DNA of 64,000 nucleotides from Sipunculus nudus (GCA_026874595.1 CM049307.1:24650362-24714361); one strand, 5' to 3'; numbered from the stretch's first letter, positions 36,201 to 51,200 are shown. Numbers and translations are program-made. Notes: generated by a model not told the origin, from the sequence alone.

Positions 36201-39200
36201 AGGGTTTAAATCATCAGTGATTTCAAAGATTAGTGCCTGGTTGCCATACTGAATTTCTCATAGCACACATCCCCTTGCTTCCTGGCAGCAATACTGGATT
36301 TCGCTTGCATCTGAAATTTGATGGCAAACATCAACACATAGGTGTCAATCTTCAGTAAAGTTTTTTATGGTAATTGGTTGATGTTTTCTTGAAATAATGT
36401 GCATGGACAGAATTTGATGTTTACTGCTTTGTGGCCATAGTAGATTTCTAACGGGTCTGAAATTTAACTGCACACATCCTTTCATAGGTGTCAATCTTCA
36501 GTAAAATTTTCATAGTAATTGGTTGATGTATTCTTGAGATAATGTGCATGGATAGAATTCAAAGTTTGCTGCTTTGTGGCCATATTGGATTTATAATGGA
36601 TCTGAAATTTAACTGCACGCATCCTCTCATAGTGTCAATGTTCAGTAAAATTTTCACAGAAATTTTGTGAATGGCAATATCAGGATACTGCTTGAGATTA
36701 TGTTCAAAACAGCATGTGCTTAACTAGGAAAGTGTGTGGGATTAGTGATGCTCAAAATATCCCTAAACCATCCCTAACCCCTTTAAATGCAAAATACATG
36801 TAGATGCATGATACAATGTGTATTTGAAAATGAAAATGCATGATTAGGTTTTTTGATAACCAAACAGCCTTGTTTTTATCTGCAAATGTTGGGGAAGTTA
36901 TTTGTTAAAGTCACAGGTTTGAACAAGGGTGAAGTCTTCTACCTACTCAAATACTGTGCATGTCAATGGGTAAAAAAAAAGTAAAATAAAAAGAAAACAT
37001 TCAAGCTTTCATCCAGAAATAGGTGGCTGTCAATGTTGTGGCCAATAAATATGCCTGTAACATTTCTGTTACAGTGCTTCTATTCATTTATTACCCTCAA
37101 TAGAATCCTATTGAAATCTGAATTGAAATCTAAAGTATCTCATTTACTGTCTCATCTGTAGGAGAGTCTGAAAGACCATTTCTGATCACTGAAAGTCATT
37201 AAACAGAGGCGGCACCGGCTGCAGTTTATAACTAAAAGTCAATCAAGTGACCAGTGTCTGGATAAGTGCAGGGATACATGAGTTAAATTGTAAAAGATTT
37301 TGTACCATATATGCGAACATGTGAAATCAGACAAATTTTGTAATCAACATAATTCAAAGTCATGTGGAAACAGAAGTTCAAAAATGATTCCATTCAATGA
37401 AGTATTCAATTAATTCCCCTAGCTCCAAGCTCTTCATAGCCATGGTAATATTCAAACCTGGGTCGCCAGCTGAGAGATCTGAGGGTCTCACCACTCCACT
37501 GTTACCTGTGGCCTGCCCTCTAAACTTTACAGGTTAAATTAGGCTCTACTACAATGGATTCATCATTGTTTTTATTTATGTGACTAACATAGGCCAGCAT
37601 AAATAATTGAGTAATTTTACTTACACTGGTACCAGCTACAGTCTGTACTGTCAGGATTCCTGTTCCCTGTGGAGTGATAGGCCCTGAAAGTAAAATTCAC
37701 AACATTGTATTACAAAGTATATTATTTACTAAATTTGAGGGAAAATATGCAACACTTTCATAAGTTACAGGGTCTACAAGTTATTTTTATTTCAGCTTTT
37801 TTGACATTGAAGACAATGATCAAAGTTATTAGTTTTCTAATTTCTCTGAGATGTTGGTACAAACAATTAAAATGTAAAATTTTATGAAAACATATTAAGT
37901 AGTTAAAATTTTATCACATCCACTAGCAATGAAACTGATCCCGAGGATGAATATATACAGATAAAGCCTACACACCAACCATTATATGTGTTAACCCAAA
38001 GGAAGGGACACATAATGACTTACCCCAGAAGGTGGCATGACAATGTAGATGTTGGGGTGTATACTTTAAGAGGCGATGCCTGCCATTGTGATCCTGGATG
38101 GAGAAAAGCGGTATCGTCTGGAAGCGACGCCAACCCAGTGAGACAATAACTGGATCCCTGGTTTTTAATATCCGTTTGTGCCAGCGATGTTTCTTCAACC
38201 GCACCTGTAGAAAATCATACAGGGTTAAAAAATGGCGCAGATGGCAAAAGACATTTTTCTATATAACTTGAATCTTAATATTTCAATGTAGAATTTGTGC
38301 ACAACCAGTATACCCTTGATCAGTGAATGTCAGCTCTTTTCGCATTATCCTTTTCTATCCACATCAGAAGCAGTCAGAAACTAATACAGCAGAGTGTCAT
38401 TTATCCAAAAAAAATTGGGGGACAGGGTTTTTGTTCAAATAAACAATTCTTATGATACACAGTGTTTGGATAAACAACATTCTACTGTATGTGTAAATTG
38501 TAATCATTTTTTAATTTGTTATTTTATGTAAAAATAGAGCTCATCTAAATTTGTGTCTATGAAAACTTTTTTTTTTTACATGAACATTAATTTTGGTATA
38601 AATAAAATTCACAAACTAAACCATATTGTAAAGTTATCAACGGAATATGCTCCCTCATTAGAATATACACCCTGTTTATGCTTAGAATATGTTCTAATCC
38701 ATGCACACATATTACTTCCACTAAAGTCCCTAATAGAATATGGACCCAGATTTAGCTAAAGCCTGCTCGGACCAGAAATTGTCCCTAAATGATATGCCTA
38801 TTCCATTGAGAACTTTACGGTAAACAATCTCAAGCATAAATCCTGTCTGTATGGTGACTGCTGTCATTTCCAGGACCTCCTCCTGTCAGTCACGAAGCCT
38901 GTCAATCACATAACCTGTGAATCACATAACCTGTGAATCACATGACCTGTCAATCACATAACCAGTCAATCACATAACCTGTCAGTCACATAAACTGACA
39001 ATCACATAACCTGTCAATAACATTACTTATCAATCACATTACCTGTCAATCACATAACCTGTCAGAGATCACAACAGCCATGCAGTGTGATTTACCAAAA
39101 TGTCTAGCTATACTGGAATTTTTATTTGCACAGGCTGAGTGTTGCTAGAAAGTACACAAACAAATTCAACAGTAGGTCAGGCTTATTCTAAGTGACACAG

Positions 39201-42200
39201 TACTTGTAATCAGTTAGACCTTGTAAAAAATATGTAAGCAATTTTTTCCCTTTCCAGATTTTCATTGCAGTTTTAAGTTCACTTTTTGAACTGATCTCAC
39301 TGCTGAGATTCAAACTCACGATCTCTATGCTTTGAGCCCTTGCTATATCCCTAAACCATGAAGGCCAGTGGTGCCATCTTTACTGACCTACTTTCTGCAA
39401 ACTGAAATGGCCTTTACGGCTTTTCCATAGTAAGTCACAAAGTATTTTTATTTTGGCTTTCATACCAAGGTCAAAAATTTCTTGGAGGAAGGAAAATAAA
39501 TAAGTAAAAATTCAGTCTCATTATTTTCAAAATTTGATAATCGATGTGTTAGCAAACATAATGTAATGTTTTTACCAAATATCTTATGAATGGTTGCAGC
39601 CTTCAGCACCAAATTTGATTTGACTGCCCTGTAATTTTAAGCTGCCTGTGGCCCCATTTATGTTGACCTACTTTTCCCCAGATAAGTCACTGAATTTTAA
39701 TATTTTGGCTTGTATATCTTAGTTTTCAGTTTAATAGAGGAAGGGAATAAAATGACTGAATTCAGTCATATTATTTTCAAAATGGTGAACTTAAAATTTA
39801 GTTGAACACAATATTTGGTGAATATCTCATGAATGGATGTAGCCTTCAGCAGCAAATTTCACAGGTATATTTACCATGTGAATGCAATTTGATTTTGAGA
39901 TACAGGCTGTGCCACCTATGTTGATTTATTTTGTGAGCCAAAATAATTTTCCTTTCTTCTGCAATTAAGTCAGAAATTATTATTACTTTAGCTTTCAAAT
40001 GCAGGTAAGTAATTCAAATGAGCAAGTGAAACTCAGTAAGTAAGAATTGAGGTTATTTTCAAAATTCCAATTTAGAAATTAAAATATTTTGATTTAATTT
40101 TATTGCATAAAAAACATAATGACTGTAACCATGTATCTTAGAAACAGCTGCGACTATTGATTTCTATGATTGCTTTTTTTCCCCGAGGGGTTTTTGTGAG
40201 GGTTTTGTGATATTCACAAATTGGAAATAATCACATATTTGTAACCCTCAGGAATAAGATGCCCCATTTACTAGTATGAACAAGAGGGTATGATTCATCT
40301 GCACAAATTGATTAGTTATCACACCTCTGGAAACATGCATGGTTTTTATTAATGAACAACCTAGTGTGTGGATGGTATCGGTATGGGCTCATGCAAACCA
40401 TGCAATAATAATACAGGATATCGCTAATACCGATACTCTCGTGTGTGGAGGTAGAATCTGCCTGCCTGCCTGAAAAATTGCAGGCCAACAACAAACGCCC
40501 CTGGCGATCAGCCTTTCAACCCCATTCATTCAATACAGCTGCCTGTGCACCGTGCAATTTATACCTTATGTTTGTTCAATGAACACATTAAATAAACAGA
40601 GTCAATAGGGTATATAAGCTGATGAAGTGGGGGTGGCCAGATAAGACAGTGTTAATGACCATCTGGCTGAATCACCCTTGGTTTTTCTCCTCCATTTACA
40701 CGAGAGACTGCATTGACATATCCCGTATTGTCAAAGCATCCACTGTGACACAGGTCATAATACAATGACTATTACAGAAATAAGTGAGACATTGTGGGAT
40801 TGAATTTTTTTATAATAAAAGCAAAACTGTTGCACTTAGATTTCATAGGTCCTGATGAGATCCCAAAAATGAAACTCTTGCAAAATGTTCAAAATGAAGA
40901 AATCGCTGAATTTCAGCCTCACGAATATGAAGCCAACCAATGTATTTGACTGGTAAGTGGACATGTTTCTGTTTTATTTCCTAATTACCCTCTTGTCATG
41001 TACCCTATGGCAACCAATGAACATTAGACCCCTGGGTCTCTTCTTTCATTTATCATGTATTGTCACTCTGATGTCCCAGTAGACTCCTGTGTGTTCTGCC
41101 TCATGTTCAACATCCATATTTAAGAAGACAACATGTCATCCTACTGAGAAACATAGTGGGTTCAGTGGAGACAGGCACACAATTTTGGTGGATTGACTGT
41201 AAATTTTGGACTCACCTGAACATAGCCAATGTTCTGTTCTGCGCTCAGCAATCCACCCAGAATGACTGGATATGTGGGGTCAAAGGTGGAGACAAACTCA
41301 CATGGGATGTTGTTGATTTGAACCCTAACGTACAATCCTGGACGAAAACCTTCATACTGCGCTCGAGTTTCATCATCCATATTCTCAAACTCTTTTCGAT
41401 TCATCTGAAACAATATAACACTTTCCGTACAATACACATATGGCTTTGACAGATATACAGTACAATACAGTGCAGCCTGTCTAAAAGACCACTTCTCCAA
41501 TAGGACCACCTGTCTATTAAGACCACATTTGAGTGAAAAGAACTGACCTGTCTATTATGACCACCTGTGTATTAAGAACACTTTTGGCCAGTCCAAGGTG
41601 GTCTTTTAACACAGGTTTCACTGTAATTAAGGATTCACATTCCATGTTTACAAAAATGTACATGTTTACACTAACAGGAGAAAAAAAAAGTGACCATTTA
41701 AATAAAGTTTATTAAATCTTCCTTATTACACAGTGTGCCCCAGTGTTACACCTGTCTGTCTCTTGATAAAGGGCCTTCAGGCAATGGGTACATTTGCCAG
41801 TAAACAGATTTGAACATACCAATTTTTTGAGGATTTTATAGAAATGACTCAAAACTAGATCGAGATATGGCTCTCCGAGAAACAAGCTTCACATCTCTGC
41901 CAAGGAAGTGTCCTGTCAGAATGTCTGTCATGTGACACTTCAGCAGTCTATGACTAGCTTTTGTGCATGCAAAAAAGTACCATTTGTTAATTAAAGGACA
42001 ACTTTAAAACTAGTCAGTTTAGTCTGGAATACAGTGGAACCTGTCTGAAAGACCACCTATCTAATAAGATCACCTGTCTATTAAGACCATCCTTGAGTGA
42101 GCTGAAACCATTCATGTTGGTTATACCTGACCTGTCTCATAAGACCACCTCTTCTAGCCAGTCCCACAGGTGGCAGATCCAGAGGGGAGTGTCTGGAACC

Positions 42201-45200
42201 GCCCCCCCCCCCCCCCCCCCTTGAGCTAAAACAACCTTTTTTTTAGGGTTTCAAAACCAAATTTTGTGACATGGACCCCTCATTTCCAAACCAGAGGAAC
42301 TTTTTTTATGTTTTCTTTTAGTCTTCCTGGGTTGAACCTTGCCCCTTTCTAAAATCCTAAATCCATCCCTGTTTTATGAAATAAGTTTTGCTGTATTTGT
42401 AAAGGTATCATATAATTAATTTGTCTTGGACATAATGCAAGTTAGTTTCAAATATACTTTTTATTCGAGTGAAGGAAAACTGTGGCATGAAAACTGTGGT
42501 TATGACCCTGTGTTCATGTATACTCATATGGTCATATCAAAACTGTCAACAGTTCACCCACTTTATGTGACGGGAAAGTGGAATCATTGTTAAATACCTG
42601 AACCATGTATAAGAAAGGAGATGTGGGAAGATGTTTTCAGGTTAAAATTATATTGTTATTAAATTCATGAAATACTTTCTTGTAAATGTTTATAGTATTG
42701 ATAAAAATTGATCCATTTATATGTTGCCCATGTATATGCTGAAGTAAGCTAATGCAGAAGAAATTCACTGATACACAACTCATTTTTTTTTCGTACAAAT
42801 ATGAGGTTTATTAGTCAATTATACTTTTGAATCTGCCTACATAAGCTATAAATTATATTTAATAAGCTGTAATCATGGCGTCTCTAATTTACATTAGTGG
42901 GTTTATAGCTCAGTTTGAGGTTTGTAATGGTAATCTGATAAAAATCTTCTGTTTGTACCCCACATTGCGGACTGTCATGGCAATTTGGTAAAAATATAAA
43001 TATTTAAGGTATCTGTCTAAGTTTGTGCCATTGTAATCTTAATAACTTATGTCTAATACTTGGGTATGCATCAAGTCTATGGGTTGCCATGGTGATATGT
43101 TAATGACTTCACAGATCTGCCATAGTTACCTCAGCCTGCTGTTCCATTTGGGCCTTCCATTCCTCAAAGAATGTCCCACTTCCTTTTTCATCATATTCTG
43201 CGTTGAACATTTCTTTTAATTTCTTCTTCTTTTCCAGATACTTTTCATGCCTGGTTTTATGTTTCTTCTCTGAGGGTTCACCGTCTTCACCTGAACAATG
43301 ATGTTACACAATTGATGTCAGTACTGTTATCATGCATTTTACAGTGAGCTATACTAAAATAAGTCACAGCTAATATAACACCACATATTATCACAATGTA
43401 ATTTAAAGGTAATACTAGAAATCTGAATTCTGAGGAATGCAAGCCTTTACCAGGTGTGGGGTCCCTATTGTTGGATGCTCCCCAAACCACGTTTGCATTC
43501 ACTTATTTGGGCCATATTCCCAGGTTCATTTATGCATAAGTGACTTTATATTTGTGAATATTCCTTGATGACATTCCTGAAGCTGGATCACATGCACACA
43601 AAAATTGAATGGATTCTTCACTGGCCCATTCCTGAAATGCCCAGAAAATTTCATGGGATTCTTTTAATGACTGCATGAATTATGTTGTGAACAAACACAC
43701 AGACGAATAGAGATGAATGTATACCTTTCTAGTGGAGGAAATATAAAGATACAAAGGACCAGACTTAAATTATCAGTGTATGATAATTTCATAATTTCCA
43801 ATAACAGATTATGAAGTTATTATCTATAAAACAGGTGTATTATATACACCGGCCCCAGCAGAGAGGTGTTGTGGTTTGACCTTTAAGATAAATCCTGCTC
43901 ACCTGTGTCTTCATCTTCATCCTCTTTCTGGTCATCTTCGTCATCCTCACCCATCTCCTCATCTGCTGCTTGGTGAACTTCTCCAGTCTCCAGATCCTCA
44001 AAATCCCCGAACAGTTCATCTGCAAAAGCAAAATGGTATATCCAATACACCATTTCAAACAACATGATCACTATGAAAAACTGACTTTCGTGTTTTGGTA
44101 AAATCAGATGTCACTGCCAGTTTTGTTAAGTGATACCAGGTACAAGAGAGGCAATCACCTCAAAGATATCACACAACCATCAAAGATAATAAGATATACC
44201 ACATTTCCCTGATCAGGAACTGGGCCTGAAAAAGTTGCCTGCCTTATTTATAGCAGTCGGGTCAAAACAATGTCTTAAAAAAAAAAACGCCGGCCTTAAA
44301 TTGATGCTGGTCATAATCAGAGGCCAGATACCAGAATAGTTTCCATGTTGGCTCCCTGATGTCTTTTCCCATCAATATAATGTGTGCATTTACAAGATGA
44401 ACTGACAAGAGATTGTTGTATGAACTTGTATACTGGTGTGTTCAATAAAATGTTAAATTCCTCAATGAATCTTTCTTGTATCTAACCTGTAATGCCTATT
44501 TTTATCAAAATGGACACCAAATACTTCATTCTGATTAAAACTGATCACCAATCCTAGCATAAACGGCACAAATACATGTCAACAGTGGGACTCAGACAAG
44601 TGCTATCACCACTGTCACGTAAAATAGCATCCCTTGCTTTCATTTTGTGAGTGTTCTTTAGTATGTCCTCAATTAGAACAAAACAATGCTTCTGAGATAT
44701 TCTTAAATGGTTACAAAGAGTGTTTTCTTCTTGTCCACAACCAATAGAATCAATGGAATAATGCCAGCAGCGAATGTCACATACCAGTATAAACCAGGTC
44801 AAATAGGCTTGATCACGCTGTGACAAGCAAAATCATGTTAAAGGTCAGGAGGAAAGTGTCCCGAAAATGAATTAGATGCAGTGCTGTTATATGTTTTAAC
44901 CCCCTGTATTCTGATGGATCCAATGTTACAAGTTGTACATGGTTATTGGAAGAGCTAACCCATTTTTAAATGAAGAAATATTACTTCCACTGTAACAGTG
45001 TAAGTCATCAACAATAAGTGTATATTTAAATTTTTACAAATTTTGCATGATCTCCAATTTTACTTTGACACAAGAACTCCTTCATACAACTTAATCCAGA
45101 GTGATTAAATGTTAAAAAAATCAAGATGTTGCAGAAATAGAGTGGCGATAGGCAGTAAATCTTTATATCTCATATAAATGGTGTGAATTTGATATTAAAT

Positions 45201-48200
45201 CTTAAATTAACAGTGTGGATTTGAAATTAAATCTTACCATCTTACATAAATGGTGTGGATTTGATATTTAGTCTTTAAATCTCATATAAACGGTGTGGAT
45301 TTGATATTAAATTGTACCATTTAACATAAAAGTTTGGATTTGATATAAAATCTTACCATCTTACATAAATGGTGTGGATTTGATGTTAAATCTTACCGTC
45401 TTGTTCAAGTAATGTCTTAGCGTCCTCACTGGCATCCCATTTCCCTGTTACAAAACAATCCTTGATTCTCTCCATGACCTACAAGAGCAAAGTAACAAAC
45501 ATGTTTCCTAAACAGGTTTTAAACTAGTGAAAGATCTAAAATCTACTGTTTCATTTATTTAATAATCTTCATATTAAGCCACTGCAGCCAGACATCTTCA
45601 ACAACACTACATATGTATGAAGGAAGGTAGTTTAACATTCTCAAATTAACAAATAATAAGTAAAAGCAAAAATAAACTAGTGTAGTTTTACTGTAGAAAG
45701 TGATATAATTTAAAGTGATGACCCAGCACAAGTTAAATCAAGCATTTGAGAGTTATTTGAGCTAATTTTTTTTTCTCACAGTAATAACTTTTGTAACCTT
45801 ATACTATTTTTTTTATATTAAAATGATCTAAATTTGGCGTAAGTATCTACCTCCTCTAGACTCCAATCTTGTAAGGATGTGACGGGGAAGCGTGAACAGT
45901 CGAGTCCATTCACGTTCAGTTTGTTGACGTTGTCCTGTTTTTGTTGCCGAGATACCTTAAATAAACCTCCCAATTCCTCATCATCATCCTCAGCATCCGA
46001 TTCATCTGCCTCAGCAACTGGCGAAAAATTAAAAAATTAAACTCAGATGGACACCAAATGTTAAAAAAAAATTTGAACAGCTGGTATGATGTTTCACCTA
46101 AGATAAGATGACCATTTAATAATAAAAAAAATGTTTGGAATATAGTTTGCAAGCATTTACAGCACACAGGTATCCCATGTAACCCTATTAAATAATTAAA
46201 TATATAAAAAAAATGTTTCTGGAAGCAATTAGAGCAAATGACAAGCACCTACAAAACTGAGAGACAGGTGGACATGGGCTGGGGAAACAAAGCATGTTCG
46301 TGAAACAGACCTATTCCAAGATTCACAGGGCTACGACTAGGCTCCTGAAGATATATATGAATTTTATAGGCACACTTGAGGACTAAATATAGGAGATTAT
46401 AGGAATTCTCCAATAGAAATATAGGAAAACACTGTCTTCACAATCGCCTTTTACTCAGTTAATTACTGGGACTAGTTCTTCCAGCAAAATCTGTTTAAAT
46501 GGTTTAGATAGCTGTACTGGTACAACAGAGCTAAATGTATTCAATAACAGCCAGACAGTACAACAGTAATTATCCAATATTAACAATTATATTTTAAACA
46601 TGCTGATACAGTGAAAAATATAGGAGATTAAGGTCTAAATGCTGGAAATATAGAAAATTATAAGATACATACTTTTCATAGAAAATACAGAAATATATGT
46701 GAAATATATGAGTCGTGGGAAACCTTACCTTTACCATACACCAGCTTCCTGAGGTTGGGGGTTTCCTGCTGGCGGCGTAGGAAGGCATCAGATGCTTTCT
46801 GTGCTAGATTATCTTTCCATCGGAGCAGACCTGGACATAAATAACCACATATCAAGCTGGGTGCATATCATGCCATATTTTGTTGTTCAACATTTGTCGG
46901 CGGTAAAACATATAAATTGGGAAATGGCATTGGTCAGTATAAGGATCTAATATTGGACAGATGTTTTGTGCAAATCATCCCTCATATCTTCACTGCATTT
47001 ATCATCACTATTTGACCATCAGATTAAGCAAAATCTCTGACGTCCATTAGTCACAATTTGTGGGATCTCATGACTAAAAATGAGGTTGGAACTGCTCAAA
47101 TAATCTCTTCAAGTTTTTTCCCTGTGTTCATGTGCTAACAATCTGTATTTCTCCAACACTGACCAAAGCTTGGCCCGTCCATTTGAGAAATACACTTTGG
47201 CATGTAACATTTAGTCTATTAGAGCCTGAAAGTTAATTTACTTCTCTTGACACATGCCATTTGAAAATTGCCCAAATCAAATAACTAAATTAGCATCTAG
47301 AATATAAATATCACTCTGTGCAAGTACCATTGAACTAATGTCTATGTTCAGTTTAGTATAAGAGAAGCACCATTTCTCTGATCAAAGTCTCCCAGTAAAC
47401 ACACAATTCTCTTGTATAGTGATATATGACAATTATGAATTTCTTCTTTAAAGTAGCATCTTATAAATACACATCACCAGTATCAACATCTATATCATAA
47501 TCACTAATACTACTACTACCACTACTACTTCTACTACTAATACTACTACTAATACTACCAGTGTGTAACAAAAAAAAAACATATTAACCAGTTTCTTGCT
47601 GCTCATTTTCATCATCTTCACCACCACTATCATCATCACCATCATCATCATGACCTTCACCATCATCCTCCACCATCCCCTGATATTCTTCTTCACCATC
47701 CTCCTCCTCCTCCTGACTACTCTCATCCTCTTCCTCGCTATCCTCTGAATCTTCCTCCATCTCCTGTACTCTCTCTGTCCTCACTATTGCTTCTTGGATC
47801 TTGCTTCTTATTTGCTTCAGATTTTCATCTATTTTGCTCAGTGGTTTTGGCATTGATACCTGTTGTGCTTGGTCAGCCTCTGGATGATCCTCCGTCTGCT
47901 TGCTGACTGACTGAAGCTGACTCTGTTTTCTTTTTACTTTTGTGTCATGAGAATCTGCTAATGAGAAATAAAATGTATCAATGTTACCTAAGACATGTAA
48001 CTGGTAATAAGTGGGCCTATTAAAGGGTTAAGTGATTTTGTTGTTTGTCAATATTGTCTCATGTATAGTGTTGACTAACAACTTGTACTTAAAACAAGCT
48101 CATATATCTGAGCTCAACTTTTCTTAACAAGAATTACCTGGAGTTCATTATTAAGTACACAGAGTAAGCCAGAAATCACATAAATTCTACAGAAAAGGTA

Positions 48201-51200
48201 GATGTATAGCTGGCTTTAAGGTAGAACAATTCATTCGGACTTAATATCATAAGGCCTTGCCATATACTGAGTCGGATATCTATTAGTTTTGTGTAATTTT
48301 ATAAAGAACAACACAATGTAGTGACCATCTAATAAGGGTATAAAGAATTCTCAAATATATCATAAGTTTGTTTTGCTGCATTTTTTTGACTTTCCATGAC
48401 TTGAAAGATCAAATGTGCATGAACCTGTTAGTGCAGAATTCTTTTTCTTGCTCCCTTTTTTCAATGAGACTCCATCATCATCATCATCATCATCACTATC
48501 ATCATCATCATCACCTTCAACTTCGTCTGGCCTGGTAACTGGTCCTGAATCGGCGCCTGATAGGTTTGCTGGTTTCTTTTTCAGTTTTTTAGCTCCACTT
48601 GAGAAGAGAGACTCACCATTCTCCAGGTCATCATCACTGTCAGCAAATGGTACCTCATCTTCACCCTTCAATATGTTAATATTCTAACATTTTTTAATCA
48701 ACAGACTTGATTTACCTATCATAAGTTACTCAGTAAGTAACTGATCATGTTTAAAAAAATCATGAGTGACTTCAAACACAGACTAACAGCCAGTAGTCTA
48801 TAGGAAAGCAGGATGAGCTTATTTTATAAAAACATCCTTAACTTACTATAAACTAAATTTATTTAGCATGGATTACACAAACATCAATATAACTAATATT
48901 AGTTACCCCCCTTGGGCCCTGATGGTGGTGTTAAGTGGTGTCTCATGGTGGAGGAAACCAGAAAAACTGGAGAAAACCACCAGCCTCGGACCGGCCACTG
49001 CAATCAACTCTCACAGTCATGCTTATAGTGATGGGGGATTGAACCTGGGTCGCCAGTGGAGAGAGCAGAGTGTGTTACCACTGGACTGTCCAGGCCACCA
49101 CAGATTCATATTGGTCATACTGCATGCATGTTTTTTTTCTCAATTACATAATTTTTTTTTACTTAATCAATTGTAAACTACACACAAACGGATATAACAT
49201 TCTGTACACAGCATACACCAACTGGACACACACTCTTCCTTCTTTTTTTAGTGCAGGCATAGTGCAAAAATATACATAAAGGGTGGCTACATTTAAAATA
49301 CAAGATGATTTAATCAGTTACACACAAAAAAAGATACTGACCAGTTTTTGGCGTTTTTCTGTCCTTGAGTTCTGTTCAAGGTCACCAGATGTCTCTTCAC
49401 TGTTCTCGTCCTGTGACATCATGAAGGAAGGTTACATGTCATATCAACAGTATTTAAAATTAGAAGGAAGGCGAAGAGTAAAACCAGATGAGACAAATAT
49501 CATCAGTGATATCAGACCATAATCTCCATCTTTTTGAATCTGAGTCAATACTATCACTAAGTGAGCCTGAGTTCAAGTCTAAGTCCAATCTATTTAAGTC
49601 AAAGTTCAAGTGTGACCTGAGGTCTGAGTGTGAGTACATCTTCCTTGAGTCTGAGTCAACTGGATATCAGATCCCCATCAAAACCTGACAATTACAGCTT
49701 ACTTTTAAAAAATACCAGATTGTGAAGGGTATCTCTGAAAGTGTAACACAGGCAGCAGAATTTCAAACCAAATTTATCTTCTCTTGCATGCAACACAGAC
49801 ATATATATGTCTCATGTAAGTAATACATATTTTCATGTAAGTAATACAATATTAACATGACAGGATTGTTTTAATATTAGAATAGAGCTGGATTTGGCTG
49901 AACTTTTCAAGCCCTGAAGTATAAATATGAGTACATGTGATAGTGCAAGAAAGAGTGGTCTCGAGTCCAGACCAGAGTCCAAGTGCGGACTGTAATCTTA
50001 CATCACCGATACACACCTCACTGTCATCTTCCTCTTCCATTTCATCCTCCTCCTCCTCTTCATCCTCCTCACTGTCATCCTCCTCCTCATCCTCCTCCTC
50101 ATCCTCCTCATCATCAAAGACAGCTTTCCTCCTTGTGCGACCATTGCCTTCTTGCACTACTTTCTGTTGTGGCATTTGTAGGTGCTGTTGTCTTCAAAAT
50201 CAACAAAACTAAATTATCTAATCAAGGCATATAAATTTTCATGATTTTTAAATTTTTTTTTTTGTAAAATAAATATAAATGTTAGAATAATACTACAAAA
50301 TGTAATTCTTGGGATCAAATCTCCCACTTTGCTGTTACCAGATGCTCACAGCAGGGTTGGGGTCAAAAATGTTTTTGTATTTATATTTGTATTTAAATAC
50401 AGTCAAAGTATGTATTTGTATTTATATTTGCATTTGCGTTGTGCAAAATGATATATTTGTATTTTTATTTGATCTCAATATTTGATGCATTTGATCAAAT
50501 ACTGTCCAAATACATATGTATAAATACATATAAATATCTGCCATAATTTAAAATTTAACTACTACCTAACTACTGAACAACCCAAAAGACCGCATCAAGT
50601 CAAGTGTTTCACTTCACCATAATGTTTGCCATCTCAGATACTAGTATGCCTGGATAATGAACTGCTCCATCTTGAGGAACTCTTGTGTCTGTGTCGCAAC
50701 AAGGAATTTAATTGGACTTTGCAAAATAAAGAAGAACTCTGATCTCTAAATACAGTGAAACTTGTCTATAGTGGACAGTCAAGGGACTCAATCATTTTGT
50801 CCCTAATAGTGAGGTGACCTTATTAGCTAGGCTGACCTTGGTTGATAATTGAGATATTATAAATAAAAGACAATGAACAGCTGCAAGAACATGTTTATTG
50901 TATTATATCAGATTTCATGTACATGTACAGCATATTCATGCACACATCATGTATTCAATAGTCATATACAAACTGTGATTATTTTTTCTTAACTCAAATA
51001 GTGAACAAAATGAGGAGAAAAGTCTATGAAGACAGCTGTAAAGACAATGTTCATAAATTCTTCTGCATTGTCTAAACTATCCTGTTCAGCTGTCCCAATG
51101 CGATAATATCAAGGGTAATTACGAGGTTGATAATGCGACGATTGTAGTGGCTACGTACATGGGAACATTAGTTTTTTATAGGTGAATGTACCTTTAGCCT

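Larger units (their letters stand above)
41405..43129. other. BMS1 intron carrying two pogo-like MITEs and a nested hAT-like insert
   Basis: The elements are detailed separately (41468-41623, 42032-42393, 42167-42371). A C-run of about 20 lies near 42200-42222. 42400-43129 shows nothing. Confidence 0.6.

Noticed and set aside
33905..39065. CRISPR-like regularity in the 27-bp and 16-bp repeats
   Set aside because: The units are head to tail without unique spacers, in a eukaryotic intron.
40852..40878. CTGATGA followed by GAAAC, reminiscent of a hammerhead ribozyme core
   Set aside because: The bases between do not form a stem II and no flanking stems I and III are evident.
47490..47726. Val/Met-rich minus-strand open frame
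   Set aside because: It is a shifted-frame reading of the acidic BMS1 exon plus the ACT microsatellite.
48415..48687. Ser-rich plus-strand open frame (also 49937-50212)
   Set aside because: Antisense of acidic BMS1 exons; serine runs are the complement of GAT and GAG codon runs.
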